A stretch of 64,000 nt of DNA from positions 124,001-188,000 of the forward strand of contig NBIV01000031.1 of NCBI GenBank assembly GCA_003194525.1, in the 5' to 3' direction. This document shows positions 40,708 through 52,340 of this stretch, in pieces; the stretch's first letter is position 1, and each line of letters opens with the position of its first letter. The translations under genes were made by a program, and so were the position numbers. The stretch is from Gracilariopsis chorda (taxonomy: Eukaryota; Rhodophyta; Florideophyceae; Gracilariales; Gracilariaceae). The notes under the pieces are model-generated. The model saw only the letters and a list, made by a program, of their open reading frames with translations, was not told the DNA's origin and did no database searches.

Positions 40708-41298
40708 TTATTTCCGAGAGGACCGCTTTAGCGGGCGGCGAACAATCGGAACCGACGATCCGTCGTCAAGTTCTACACGCCTGAGGTGGGGCCTCATTGC
40801 GTCGACAAATCTGTCGCAGTAATCACATCCCAGTATGACTGGTGCTGCCAATGAACGGCAAACGATGAAGTCCAACTTCACCACAGAGGTATCAAGTCTC
40901 ACGACGAGGTCCACTGTGCCCACCGTTTGTAACGGATTGTTGTTCGCATCCGAAATGTCGGGGACCGCGTCAGACCAGATACGAGACCACACAAGCGGGG
41001 GTACCAATGATTCCACAACAAAGTTGGGGCCTGCACCTGTATCCAGGACGGTGAGAAACCTCACCATAAACTGAGGGTCAAGGCCAAGGTCGGCATAGAC
41101 CTTGCAATTGCGCTTGGCCAAGACCAAGACTCTACCGGGAATCCGGGGATTTTTACTCCGTATCCACGGGCGACGCAACACACCGAGATGCGCAGAGTCC
41201 GCGTCAGCGGTGTCTTTCTTCGAGAGGACTTTCACCGGGGAGCGAGGCGAGGACGCCTCGGGCGCCAACAGCCTCGTTCTTGAGGACGCCTCTCCCAA
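40708..41298 (-). pseudogene. Gypsy protease region
   Basis: FLTVLDTGAGPNFVV is the DTG active-site loop of retroviral-type aspartic protease, and PVILGCDYCDRF is its second-half ILG(x)D motif. It is in a different frame from gag (gag stop at 41316-41318), so gag-pol expression would need a frameshift. The upstream motif GVLRRPWIRSKN recurs at the right edge of the window (near 63960) in the related copy. Confidence 0.85.
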
Positions 41299-41315
41299 AG
41301 GGGAGACTCCCTCAG

Positions 41316-43490
41316 TTAGTTTTCCGCCTTCGTCGGTGGGTTTGTTTCCTCGACAACGAGTGCTTCATCCCGTTGACGGGGGTTTCTATCCGCATAAGTG
41401 GGGGTTGCAACGGATGGTTTCGTGGTCTCCCGAATCGGGGTGTATGAAGCTTGCCGCGCACGCGGGGCCTGTGGTAGGGCATGGAAAAAGTCCGTTTTAG
41501 CACGGAGGTAGGAAGCCGTCGGCACGGAACTTTTCTCCTCTGGAGTGAGGGCCTCATAATTTGCCACCACCGTGGCCATATCCTTCAGTGAACAAATACA
41601 CTGAGGTGAGGTATGGTCATGGGCATAGCACAAGTGGCAAATCAGAGCCAATACCGCGACACGCGGATTATTATTCCGAGTATCGGAGAAGCGAACCGCA
41701 GGGCGGGTGTCAGTCCACCCAGGCCGTTGATAACGGGATTGACCGTTTGAAAACGGGAGTCGTTGGGGTTGAACCCGACTGTTACCACCGTACAAAACGG
41801 GGTCTTCCGTTCTCGTATCACCGGTCATCTCCGTAGTTGACGGTAAATCACTGGTGGGTATCGACACACCATCCTCCTGCACTAAATGCACGGTATCAAA
41901 TCCCTGTCCAGGGTTCCCATCCGCGGTGAGTGGGAGACAGGAAGCTTCGCTTTCCAGCAACAACGCCTTGGCGGATTTAGAACGATTGTTCGGAGTTCTT
42001 GCACGGAGTGCATCCCCTTCCGCTCGAGCGTGTTGGACCAGCTCGAGATAGGTGATCCTCCGCTTGACCTCCCGATAACGGGTAACTAAACTCCGGATTG
42101 CCGGTTCAAGACCATCGATGAACATGGTACTGCGCTCCCCAGCGGGGTATACGTTACCACATCTCTGGGAAGCCTTGTTAAGGCGCACCGAGTAATCGGT
42201 CTCGATCTCGCCAGCACGTTGGCGTGTATCTCGCAAAGCGAGGATAGCCTGCTGAATAGCGGTGTTGGTGGCGTAGGAGCGCAGAAGATACTGCACAGCC
42301 TCCGGCCAGCAAGTAACCCCTCCCTCGGAGGCACGAGAAGATCCTCTGACAGAGTTGTATTGGTCCTCCGCCACTCCCCGTAAGAAATACGGTAAAGCCA
42401 AATAGGCTTGTCCCTCATTCATACCGAGGATATCGGCCTCCGCTACGAAGCGGGATAAGAAATCCAGTACCAGGACTGGATCCTCTCCAGTAAAATACTG
42501 GTTGCGGAGCGAGAGCTGCATTCGCTTAATGCATTCTCGCACCTTTCCCGTACCACGGGGCGTACGTCCAAGTGACGAATCTTCGAGCCGGTAGTACCGC
42601 TATGATAACAGCTTCCGGTAATCCGGGTTTGTTGGTTTCAATTCCCGGAGACCGGGGTGTCTTCTCCCCTTCTGGCGCGCGCGGATCACACCTTCAGTGG
42701 CCGATGACCGCTTCGAGCGGGAGGAGTAGCCTCGCTTCTCGTCCTCCGAGTCGGAGTCCGAGGAGCTCGAGCTAACCGAATGGTTTCGGGATGAGTCCGA
42801 CGATGTCGAAGAATTAGAGTCCGAATATTTTCGGTGGTGCTTCCGTCGATGACGGCGTTTCTTCTTCCCAGCAAGCTGGTCGTTGTGCGATGCCTCGTTT
42901 ACCGGATCATCCGGGGATGGTTTGTCCATGAGGACGAACTGCTCCAGCGTCTCCAGGCGGGCACCAATGCGATCATATCGCGCTTCAACTCCTTCGATGA
43001 AGGTGGCAGGTTGTCCCAAACTCTCCAACACGGAGTTGACGTCAGACCGTAAAATACGGAGTTCCTCGGCAACCTCCTTTACGAGGGTTGCCAAGACCAC
43101 CTCTTGGAGGGATTTTAGTTCCCCTACAAGGGTGTCATGGGCGGTCCACAGAGCGCGGACCTGGGATTCCAGGGAAGTCCCCTGGGGGGTGTTATCGCCC
43201 GTTCCACCGGGGCTTGAAGCCGCGACAGCGGGAGCAGGCCGGGGTGCCTGGGGCACTGCGGCAACAGCCGGAGTCGATGCTGCATTTCCCTGCGGGGGTG
43301 ATAACGAGAGCAAAAGGAGGTTCCGGGGTTCCCGATCGGGGGTATCATTCCGCGATGAAGCTGCGCCAGCACGGCTGGAACTTGTCCGTATAGGGATACG
43401 GGGTACGAAACGAACTTCGGAAGTGTCCGCGTTGTCGCGGGAGCAACTACGCGTCACCACTGGCTCCGCATCGGAGGGATTTCTCGACAT
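41316..43490 (-). pseudogene. Gypsy gag with CCHC zinc knuckle and one in-frame stop
   Basis: From the ATG at 43490: a low-complexity N-terminus, a coiled-coil segment (TLVGELKSLQEVV ... GARLETLEQFVLMD), a Ser/Arg/Lys-rich stretch, and the segment HPGLRELKPTNPDYRKLLS ending at TAG 42600-42602. The same frame continues RYYRLEDSSLG into the capsid-like domain (FTGEDPVLVLDFLSRFV, YLLRSYATNTAIQQAILALRD) and a CX2CX4HX4C knuckle (CHLCYAHDHTSPQC). In the related copy at 62.5 kb the stop position is a Tyr codon (TAT), so the TAG looks like a mutation. Confidence 0.85.
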
Positions 43491-43596
43491 GAGAAAATAC
43501 CGTTACGACGGGAAACGATCACGGAACTTCCGGTGAATAAAAACAAACCTCGTAAGAGGAATAACAAAAAACCGATTCTAGGTCGAGAGACTACTT

Positions 43597-44421
43597 TGTG
43601 GTGCAATGCCCCAAAGGGGAAAAAAAACGAAAGACGTTCGGGATGTTCCTCTCACGAGGTGAACCCAGTTGGGTAGAGCCCTCCCAGAGGTGTCACGGCG
43701 AAGCAGGTTTGTAAGACCAGGGACACCTGTCGTGACTTGCGCAGGGAGGTGAAGGCGAAGAATCGGTATCCGCGTAAGCGGGGTGTGATCCTCAGTAGAG
43801 GTATGTTTCCACGTAAGTGGGGGTGTGTGTGCGGATGCGCACACGAGGGCCGTGGATAGCGGGAGGTGCTACCCTAAAAAGGGGAAAAAGGAAGGGCCAA
43901 GAGGAGGAGGAGAGGACAAAGTGAGTCGTGAGAGCGACGGGGACGAACGGCGATGCCGGTAACAATATCCCTATACAGGGCGAAACACCAATGCAATTGG
44001 AACAATTCTACTCCCAGTGATGGGTCCCTTTAGATGTGCAAGGGGGTTAGATGTCCCGTGGTCCACGGCGTTTCCCTCCAAGAAGGAGTAGAGCACGCGC
44101 GCAAGCGGTAACAACTGGAGCCAATTCCCCAGGTTGGCGTCCCTTGTTGGGGAAGGTTTACTGGTGCGACGGCAGTGCACCGTCGCACTAAGTACTAGCT
44201 TCCCAGAAATGGGTGTGAAAATAATAAATAATATTAACTAAAATACTCCACATTTCGTCGCAACATCCACTACTGTGTCCAACCGCCAATTGGCCCAAAA
44301 CCATTTCCCACGTGTCCATACCCACCATTGTGGGGCGTAGTTCACATACACACTACACAACCGATAATATCGGGAAAACGATCAAGTACCAAGAATCCCT
44401 CCCTGAGGGCGTTGCACTTCA
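43597..44421 (-). repeat. 5' LTR of the Gypsy element
   Basis: Same length and borders as 33998-34822. Differences seen include positions around 43620-43630 (AAAAAAAACG vs AAAAACACCG), GTCGTGACTTG vs GTCGCGAATTG, and single changes further on, about ten in all. Confidence 0.95.
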
Positions 44422-44727
44422 ATGCCCATGACCATGTGGACAGGTCTGAGCATGCTTGGCGAGTTCCTCTGCTTGGTAGACAGTGAGTGGGAAGGCAATG
44501 GGTTCATCCAGCCTGGAAGCGCACAGTCCCAGCGGGAGGAGTTCACACGCGGCACCAACATGAGAAGCAATATCTTGTGAAACGTTCTGCAGTGCCTCTC
44601 GAAGTTCTTCGGAAAAGCAGAGGCTGGGGTCAGTTCCCCTTTGAGCGGCTGACGGTGCTTCTGAGCTGCCCGAACTATCCGAAAACACACTATGGGGGTA
44701 AAAGCGAATAGACCAGTGACCTCCCAT
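44422..44727 (-). pseudogene. 2-oxoglutarate/Fe(II) oxygenase, 5' part
   Basis: From the ATG at 44727 (MGGHWSIRFYPHS) the frame gives SEELREALQNVSQDIAS and PLTVYQAEELAKHAQTCPHGHGH, stopping at the 5' LTR of the Gypsy element. Removing the element and one copy of ATGCC joins ...CPHGHGH directly and in frame to DTVIDASVRDC at 33997, the family's conserved stretch (Qa..L...a...G.g..TvvD..VR). A larger minus-strand frame here (45041-44382) is in the other register and is a shadow. Confidence 0.82.
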
Positions 44728-47299
44728 GGTACTTCAGTGGTTGATCGTTTGGGACACAATGGGTTTGCGAAGAGATTGCAACAAAAGGCTAGAGGATGAG
44801 GAAGGCTATAGGGATACCTCTGGGTGGGAGGTACACGGCTGAAGAAAGTGGACGAGCGAAGCTTAAGTGCGGACGGTATGCCTCTGAGGACCATGCGAAC
44901 CGGTAAAGGTTTTCGTTCCGGCAAATGCGGAGTGAGCTGGATCTCAGCTGTGTTATTAGGAATAACCCTTTGGTTTTTAGGATGAAACCGTATTATGCCA
45001 TTGCTCAAGATTGGCGGGAAATGTACAGGGGCAATTTGCAAACCACTGCAGCAGACGTTCTATTGACTGCACAGCGGTTGGCCCGATGCACATGAAGAGT
45101 TCAGAGCTCCGCGAGTGCCAGTAACCATAGGGCATGCGTTAGGTTAGAAACCCATTGTCGTGAGATTATTGTGCTTGTGTGGACTAATCATGTTCCAGAA
45201 GTAGCGCAGATGCGCCACTTGTGAGATCTCACTTGAGAAAATAGTCACAAGTCTTGCTCTGTCTCTCTTTATCATCTTCAAATCTCTTTGACACCAAAAC
45301 TGTTGGCTCTATGGAATTGGGTGGACGTGGACAAAATGTGGGAAGATTGTTTTTCATTTGTTTTTGTTTAATGATAGCTCTTTGTAGTCTCAAGCTGATT
45401 TACACAACTTGCGGCGGCGCTGGACGCCACTGCTGCGTGCATCCCCGCAGATAAGTACGGTGATTTGTGCAGTATCTTGTCCCCTAGACCAGGACACGAG
45501 ACTACACACATTTTGGGTATTGAAGTTCCTCGTACAGAGAAGAGCTTCTTCAATGAAGAGACGTTGGAATCCTCATAGTGTAGCTACAATCTCATAATTC
45601 CTCCACTACACAAGGCCTCTATTCTCTCGGTTTGCTTTTGTTCCTGATTGTACAAGAACGCAATTCCGAAAAGAAACGGCTGCCATTTGCACAACAGAAA
45701 CGATGCACTGGAATGTGTGGGGAGTCTCTACTGGGGACAAAGCCTTCGTTTGACGAATGTGTGACGTATCGCTATCAATTGGCAGCGTCATAGTCAAAAC
45801 GACTTGCCCACATGTCCGGTGTGAACTGATGATAGTCGCAGCTGGTACACGTATATCAACCACCACAGGCAGGACTGCCAGGCTTCCTTCAGTAATGTCA
45901 GATTCCTATCAGCGGTCCCATCTGCGGATCTGCCAGGTTTTCTTGTGATTCGCATCTCCAGGAACAGGAAAGGTCGGCACACTAAACGGTCAAAAAGGGT
46001 AAACTTATACGTTCTCACCCAGCTGCAAGGGCGTGACATTATCCCGAATGGCAGTATATGTCAGCCCGAACAACCGAGGTGATAACTGGTTTGTCATGCC
46101 GGCTGTTAACCGTTCAACCAGAAATACGTGGAAAATTCTTGTTTCATGTTCCATATTATTAACGATAAAACACCTTCCTTCTCCGTGGGCTAGAAAGTGT
46201 GTAATAGAAACTTCTTTTACTGCTTTGAAACCCGAATAGCTTGATACCTATGATACAAACAGTTTTCAAAAGACAACCCGTAACTATAGGAGTTGCAAAT
46301 TGCACAAACTTTGAGCTGAAGTATATGACAACTTCAACCTCCATGCTGCGTGGACTTGGTGTTATTCACGTCACCAGCACTCATATTTTGGTATTCTATG
46401 CTGAAGCCTGGAACTTCAAGAAAGCGTCAAAAGCATATTCTTTATTGTTTCTTTGAAGAATATAGCGTGTGGCACCCGCGTCAGGCACGTGTGACGAATC
46501 AAGTTTCTCGTTTCGCCATGTCCGTTGATTTGCCTCTCCCTGCTAAACTACAACGCTTTTTGTACTAAGATATCCAGTAGTCCGCCCACATTGGGCTTAT
46601 ATAAGAAGCTTTCGGAAGTCAAAGCAGTCCATGAGGAGCGAATTTATGGCTTCTGAGATCCACGCGACCAGCAAGAGTGGGCGTATCCCACGAATAGATG
46701 TATGTTTGTGTGTTGTTATCAAGCACCGACGTCATTGCCAAGACAGCCCAGTAGCATGGCTTCAGACAAGCTTGTCAGATCGGAATTAGACATTACTTGT
46801 ACCTCTAGTATTAGCGTTCATGTAGCTTGGCAAAGCCACTGTCCAAGAAGCGCGTAGCTTAGCACAGCTGCGTACTAAAGCGTGCAAATAAATGCAAGAT
46901 TATGATCAACGAGCAGATCATCAGAGATGAGTGTGGCGTCCTATTCTGTTCTGCTGCGCTACACTGTGAGTTGTTAGCGATACAATGCGCGAAACGCTGT
47001 TAAGCACATCCAGCCACAAGCTTCTATTGTAAGGATCGGCATGCTTTGGCGGTATAGCGATGTGATGCACGCTGCAATTTGGTTAATCACATTCTTAGAC
47101 TGTTTTTGTCATAGATAAGAAATACAGCTCTGCGATCATTAAAACTCCTTGGGAAACTTCTTTAAACCCAAGAAATACTATATTACACATGTCACAAAAA
47201 TGGCGGAGCTTTCTGCCAATTCAAACCTTCTGCCTGGCACTATTTATTATTAGTGACAGCAAACACTGCGTTGCTTGTTTATCCCAACCAAGCCCCCAA
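44728..47299. other. Intergenic DNA, no gene recognised
   Basis: About 2.5 kb upstream of the broken oxygenase gene. Only short, unrelated open frames occur on both strands, and no repeat, RNA gene or TE motif stands out. The first few hundred bases should include the old oxygenase promoter. Confidence 0.35.
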
Positions 47300-48300
47300 A
47301 TATGGCGTGAGTGAAGTACTTGTCTCAATTTGAGAAAAGAAAGGTATCCGCACTCCGCCATGAATGACTATCTTTACGCAAAATTGTGAAGCACGTACAA
47401 CGTTCCGTCAGGGTTGTAAGGAGCTTCTGAAGTTCAAAAATGAAGCCAAATCAGCCCACCATCGCCAAAAGTTTCGAAAACTGTCTCCAGAGCAACATCG
47501 CACTTTGCTACGGGAAGCAAGTAACGGCAACTCAAGTGGGTCAGATTAAAAAAGGGACCTCGATCTCAGTGCATATGTTTGCTGGGTGCAGCAGCTAGTC
47601 AAAGAAAATGAAAAGCATAAATATTAAAAAATGATGCAGGGCCCAAAAATGACCGAAGATCATAAGATAGAACGGCTACAATGTTCACAACGGAACATAA
47701 ATAATAGAGTTCTTTTTGGAGTAAAGTTGTGTTCTCAGATGAAAAGGAGTTCAAATTTGACGTTCCAAATGTTCTTTCATATTACTGGCATGATTTGAGA
47801 ACAGAGCCACGACGCCTACCCTCCCGTGTTGGAGGTGGTAACTCGGTCATAGTTTGGGGTGTAATATCATTTTATGATGTCAGTGACTCATTATTTTTAT
47901 CGGGCACTCACGATTCTAAGAAGTATTGCAATACTCTAGGGCTTGAACTACTAACTTTGACTGCAGAAATATTTGGACCTATGTCAACTTGGGTGTTTCA
48001 ACAGGACGGTGCATCAATTCATCGTTCTACTTTCACTAAGAACTGGCTACTCCAACATCATTTTCGGCTTCTATCTCGGCCTGCTAAGTCCCCATACCTG
48101 AACATAACTGAGAATGTCTGGGGACTAATGGCTAGGGATTTTTACGCAAATGATTAGCAGTTAAAGAATGTCAAAGATCTTAAGGACTCTGTACTAAATG
48201 TATGGCGCAGTCTCACTGCAGACTATATGAAAAAACTGTATCGATCTATTCCTAGACGCTTGTTAGCTGTGATGAACAAGCGTGGTGGTGCAAAAAAGTA
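47300..48300 (+). pseudogene. Second Tc1-like transposase relic (DD34E)
   Basis: Read in shifting frames: YLSQFEKRKVSALRHE and LSLRKIVKHVQRSV (helix-turn-helix region with stops), VFSDEKEFKFDVPN (first Asp), VFQQDGASIHRSTFTKNWLL (second Asp) and SPYLNITENVWGLMA (Glu; the usual SPDLN is SPYLN). Second Asp to Glu is 34 residues. The intact stretch is 47729-48157; stops and frameshifts lie on both sides. I could not place terminal repeats. Only distantly similar to the 31.6-kb Tc1, so a separate family. Confidence 0.82.
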
Positions 48301-49107
48301 CTATAACAATAAAGGCGTGCAGCTCTATTACATGTCTCATAACTTATTTCGCGTGCTTAAACCTATTTCGCTATATGATTTTAATTTGTACTCCGTATGA
48401 AACAGAACTACGTCAATCACACACCACTGTCGTCTTTGGCACCCGTTTTGGCCTTATGCAAGCGTGACTAATGTCATGCTCGCACTTTTGAACCACCTTT
48501 ATGTGTAGTAGAGTACTATGTCCTTTGGCTAGCTGGGGTAGTAGTCTACTAGGGGGCAGTAGTGGCAGAGAGCCAGCCACTGGGGTGACCATCTACTGGG
48601 TCTACTAATGACGCGGGCACCAACTGGCAGCGAGGCGCAATGGGCGGGCGCTATCTCAAGTCCTGCAGGTCGGGAGAATGGTAGCGATGGCTTGGAGGCC
48701 TTTGGAGTCCTACTGGCTGCATATGGCGACAAGCAGACGGTGAGGGTGCTTGTCTTTACGCTTCAGAGATCGGCAGCACTCGAGCCAACCTAAATGGCTT
48801 GGGGAGGAGCTCTGACTTCCGGAAAATGTCCTAAAACATTAAATAAAATTAGCTACATAATCAAACCTACGGCCATGATGCCCTGGCACTTGCACTGTCC
48901 CCTGGTATCTCCCACCTAGGCACCCAGCTTGGCCACGTGGAATAATTCGGCCAGCAATGTTCTGACCTCTGCCAGCCCAGCCCAATGGCTACTTCACCAC
49001 TGCACCTGCCCAATGGTCATTCTCCTACATTATGGGCAGTCGGGTAGGTGTGCTTAAAGAAGTTTGGCGCACTGTATATCTTTGCTCATTAACCGCATTT
49101 TTGAATA
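48301..49107. other. Spacer, no gene recognised
   Basis: The first half is AT-rich flank of the Tc1 relic. From about 48500 the composition becomes richer in GC with repeated words TAGTAG/CTACT and CCAGCC, possibly part of a non-autonomous repeat. Nothing can be named. Confidence 0.3.
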
Positions 49108-49355
49108 ATGAGCAACAAGGAGGATCACAAAACCAATCGACGAGGAACAGTACCGCAAACTGTTGTCGCAAGCTTAGAAGCGCCTAGACTACAGGGCATA
49201 GAAACGGAGCATTTTCCAACTTTTCCCAAGTGCCGAGAACTATACGAGAAGCAAATAAAAGAAGAAATTGAGCAACCGCGATTCGTGATTCCCTTGACAT
49301 CGTGCAGGGCCTCAAAAGATGACTCGCTTCTCAGCCTTTTTATACCCTTCCAATA

Positions 49356-49456
49356 CGAAAATTCTGCGCAGTCACCAAGATTACTGAAGAACAATTGAAA
49401 AGCAGCATGCTTTTCAATTGTTCTTCAGTAATCTTGGTGACTGCGCAGAATTTTCG
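49356..49456. repeat. Perfect 49-bp inverted repeat, 3-nt loop
   Basis: Arms 49356-49404 and 49408-49456 are exact reverse complements around GCA. It lies in the gag-like part of the old Gypsy relic, which is otherwise decayed, so the perfect match must be young. Confidence 0.95.
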
Positions 49457-51406
49457 GCACACCTTGAAGATCTTTTTCGCTTACAGCGCATCACTAAGAA
49501 GGTGCATATAAACATGTTCATCAAAGAAGGCGAGGAAAAGGTACTTGCACTCAGCCATCGCTACCTGACAGTTCTCGAAGCGAGTGAGAGGCAACACTTT
49601 CCAACGACTATGCCACATATTTTCATGCGTCATATCTCGAATTTCATCAAGTTTAATGAGCTACAGTAACGTATGAGGGTTATCTCGTAAAATGGGAAAA
49701 GAATGAAGAATCTAGCAAAGCCTTTGGAACATTCATGAGGGAGCTGGTACCACAGGCATGCAAGTATGATGCTAATCGTACAACAGCTTCCTGCAAGAAG
49801 GACTCTGATTCTGTCACCAGTTCCGACAGCAACGCACAACCACGCCAAAGGTGTTCTCCCAAAGAAAAACTTGGGAAGAAAGGAAAGGGTCTGAACCTTC
49901 TCAAGCGAGAAAGAGAGCATGACAACAGGGCTCAAACTGAAGGCAGACCTGAGAGATCAGCAAAAGACCGACTCCGCTGTCTGCTACCAGTAGGTGATGG
50001 ACGACATTTCATTCCGAATGCCCGCTAGCAGCAGAAAAGCAGAAGAAATAGCTTCATAAGAGGTATTGTGAGAAGAAAAAGGCGCAGCAAGAAGCAATGA
50101 AAGGCTAGCGCTATGGAAAAGGTGCGATTAGCAGAATTGGTGTTGATAAGATTGATTCTCATTCATCGTTTTTTTTGCGCTTATTTTGGGAAAGGTGCTG
50201 TAGAATCCGTGGTCATAGAGAACCAGGGTGTGGATACCAAAATCATTCCATCCACCATGCACGATCTCACTAATCAGAGTGAAGTGCCCTGCGAGCCCCT
50301 TATATTGGATCCGCCATACACATACAGCACAATCGCCATACATACAAATGTGACATTACCCTCACCCTGCGAGCTTGTATGTAAGAACAAGGTAACCCTA
50401 GATCTTAGTGTGCGTATTCGACATGGAACGGCACTAATCTTTCCCGGAGTTTCTTGAGAAATTGGTGATGCTAATCTCGAATATGTGATCATCGGCTATC
50501 AGGTCCTTCCTGCTCTGGGTTGTGACCATAAGGCCATCTTGACGGCGGTTTGTGACAAACATAATGGCGTTAATAACGTGTTTGAGGCTTTGGCTTGGAA
50601 TACTACGGTCGGAAGTCCAGAATCTGGCCAAATTCCATCAACTCTAAAAGGGGTCACATTTCATAGCGGTGCATCGGAGCTTGATGATAGATTAACTGAC
50701 ACAAAAGTTTACATCGATCTAGACGATGATGAGCCTGCACATATCGATAAAGCCTTCAGAGATCCAGTCTCCGACGCCCAGCGAAATCTTATTTCTTAAG
50801 AAAAGACAGCTATAGTGGATGGGATTTTGTAAGAGTTCAAGTCGGTTTTCGATTGAGGCTTTGGGTAGACCGACAGAGCCAGAGTAACGCATATGAAGAT
50901 CAAACTGGATCCCACACATCTCTCGGTGAAAGTTAAGTAGCGACGTTACCCAGCGCCACAACGAGCTTTTCTGAAACTATAAGTTGCCAAGCTAGTAGAA
51001 TTGGGATTTTGGATACCCAATGCTCACGCGGAGTGGCAAGCAGCACCACTGCTAGTGATGAAAATCGGATCGAAGGCTAAATACCGTTCTGAGGTTGATT
51101 TATGTCCCGTTAATGCCGCCACTATCAAGCAAGCATCGCCAATGCCACACATGAATTCAGAGACACAGCAATGTTCTGAGAACACATGCTCTGCGGTAAT
51201 TGACTTTGAGCACGGCTACTGACAGTTGCCACTACACCTAAATTCGTACCCCGCTTGTGGAATCGTCCGCCCAGAAGGAACATACTCATCTACTCTATTT
51301 CATTCCTGGTCTCACCTATACCACCGTCTACTTCCTGTCATCTGTTGTGCCTCTCTTTAAAGAATTGAGAGACAATTTAAAAGCGTGTTAGATGAATTTA
51401 GCCTAC

Positions 51407-52340
51407 TGTGGAGCAATACCCGTGAGGTTTATAGCTGGGAAGGCGGCCGAGTTCTTGCTCCCTACGAAGGGTAGCCTCAGCGGACGAGCCCTCTACTCCA
51501 CATGATTTCCCGATGTACATCTAGCGGTGGATACTGGCTATAACTGTAGAGGTGAATACGAAGAATCCTGAGAGGAACGGGATCAGAGAAGAACCCGAGT
51601 AAGGGGTATTAGACAGCGTACACAGCAAGTGTAGCGTCCTTAAGCGGGAAGACACCACAAAAACAAGGGGACGAAGGTCGTGCTTACAGCGGCAACAGAC
51701 CCGAGAACCAAGGGGTAAAATAGTGAGAAGAACCTATGAAAAAACCCACTACTGAATCGGAGATCTGTTCTGCAACAGAATACACAAAATAAACAGAAAA
51801 ATGTTAGACCTATGGTCTCTGTACTAAAAGAAATGTCTTGGACAGCCCTGAGGGGGTCGTACTACTGAAACCAAGCGTTGGTGCTTCCCAGAAACAGTGG
51901 TTAACCTGCGAAGGCAGTTGCGACCATACCCAGCACTCCAGATAGGGTGCGAGCCTCAGTTGAGTTTACTTGGTGCTGGCGACGGCGAGGCCAGCCTCAC
52001 CTAAGTAGGTACTACAGCATTTCAATAAAGTTATTACCGAAATTAGTGCAAACCTTCGGAGGTCCATAACCGTGCAGAACCCACTCTCAGGGTCTACAGG
52101 TGCCACTTCTCCAAGGCGTATATACGTAATCGGATCCAATTACCGTAAATGCGCGCCACGCGTCCTGCCTGCATCAGGCTACTCATAAACTTACTTGCCA
52201 AGTAAATGTTCGTCCAGAATCGACCAAATTTCAACCCAAAAAGTGAGGAATAGTCATAACCTGAGAAGGGTTGAGCCGGTGCGTCGGTACATCTTATGAT
52301 AAGGATTTTCATTATTACAAACGCCACGCGTTGCTCCACA
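51407..52340 (-). repeat. Solo LTR (934 bp) with CCTAC target duplication
   Basis: Begins TGTGGAGCAATACC and ends GCGTTGCTCCACA, so its ten terminal bases are exact inverted repeats. It is flanked by CCTAC at 51402-51406 and 52341-52345. Ends resemble those of the 825-bp LTR (TGTGGTGCAATGCC...GCGTTGCACTTCA), so the sense direction is probably minus. Removing it with one CCTAC rejoins the relic's RT frame as DEFSLHVDNSRKLLD. Solo LTRs arise by recombination between the two LTRs of a full element. Confidence 0.9.

Larger units (their letters stand above)
33998..44421 (-). mobile_element. 10.4-kb Ty3/Gypsy LTR retrotransposon (chromovirus), inserted in an oxygenase gene
   Basis: Two LTRs of 825 bp each (33998-34822 and 43597-44421), TG...CA ended, flanked by the direct duplication ATGCC (33993-33997; 44422-44426). 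Coding order on the minus strand: gag (two parts), protease, reverse transcriptase, RNase H, integrase, long Pro-rich linker, chromodomain; a purine tract precedes the 3' LTR. About ten differences between the LTRs (near 99% identity by eye) point to a recent insertion, yet gag has a stop and pol several frameshifts and stops, so this copy was probably mobilised by another or its lesions are new. No plain tRNA-3'-end primer site follows the 5' LTR. Confidence 0.93.

Noticed and set aside
42600-42602. Programmed read-through of the gag TAG
   Set aside because: The related copy has Tyr (TAT) there and the stop is in mid-gag, not at the gag-pol border.
44382-45041. 219-codon minus-strand frame
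   Set aside because: Shadow: it overlaps the oxygenase 5' part and crosses into the LTR; no domain.
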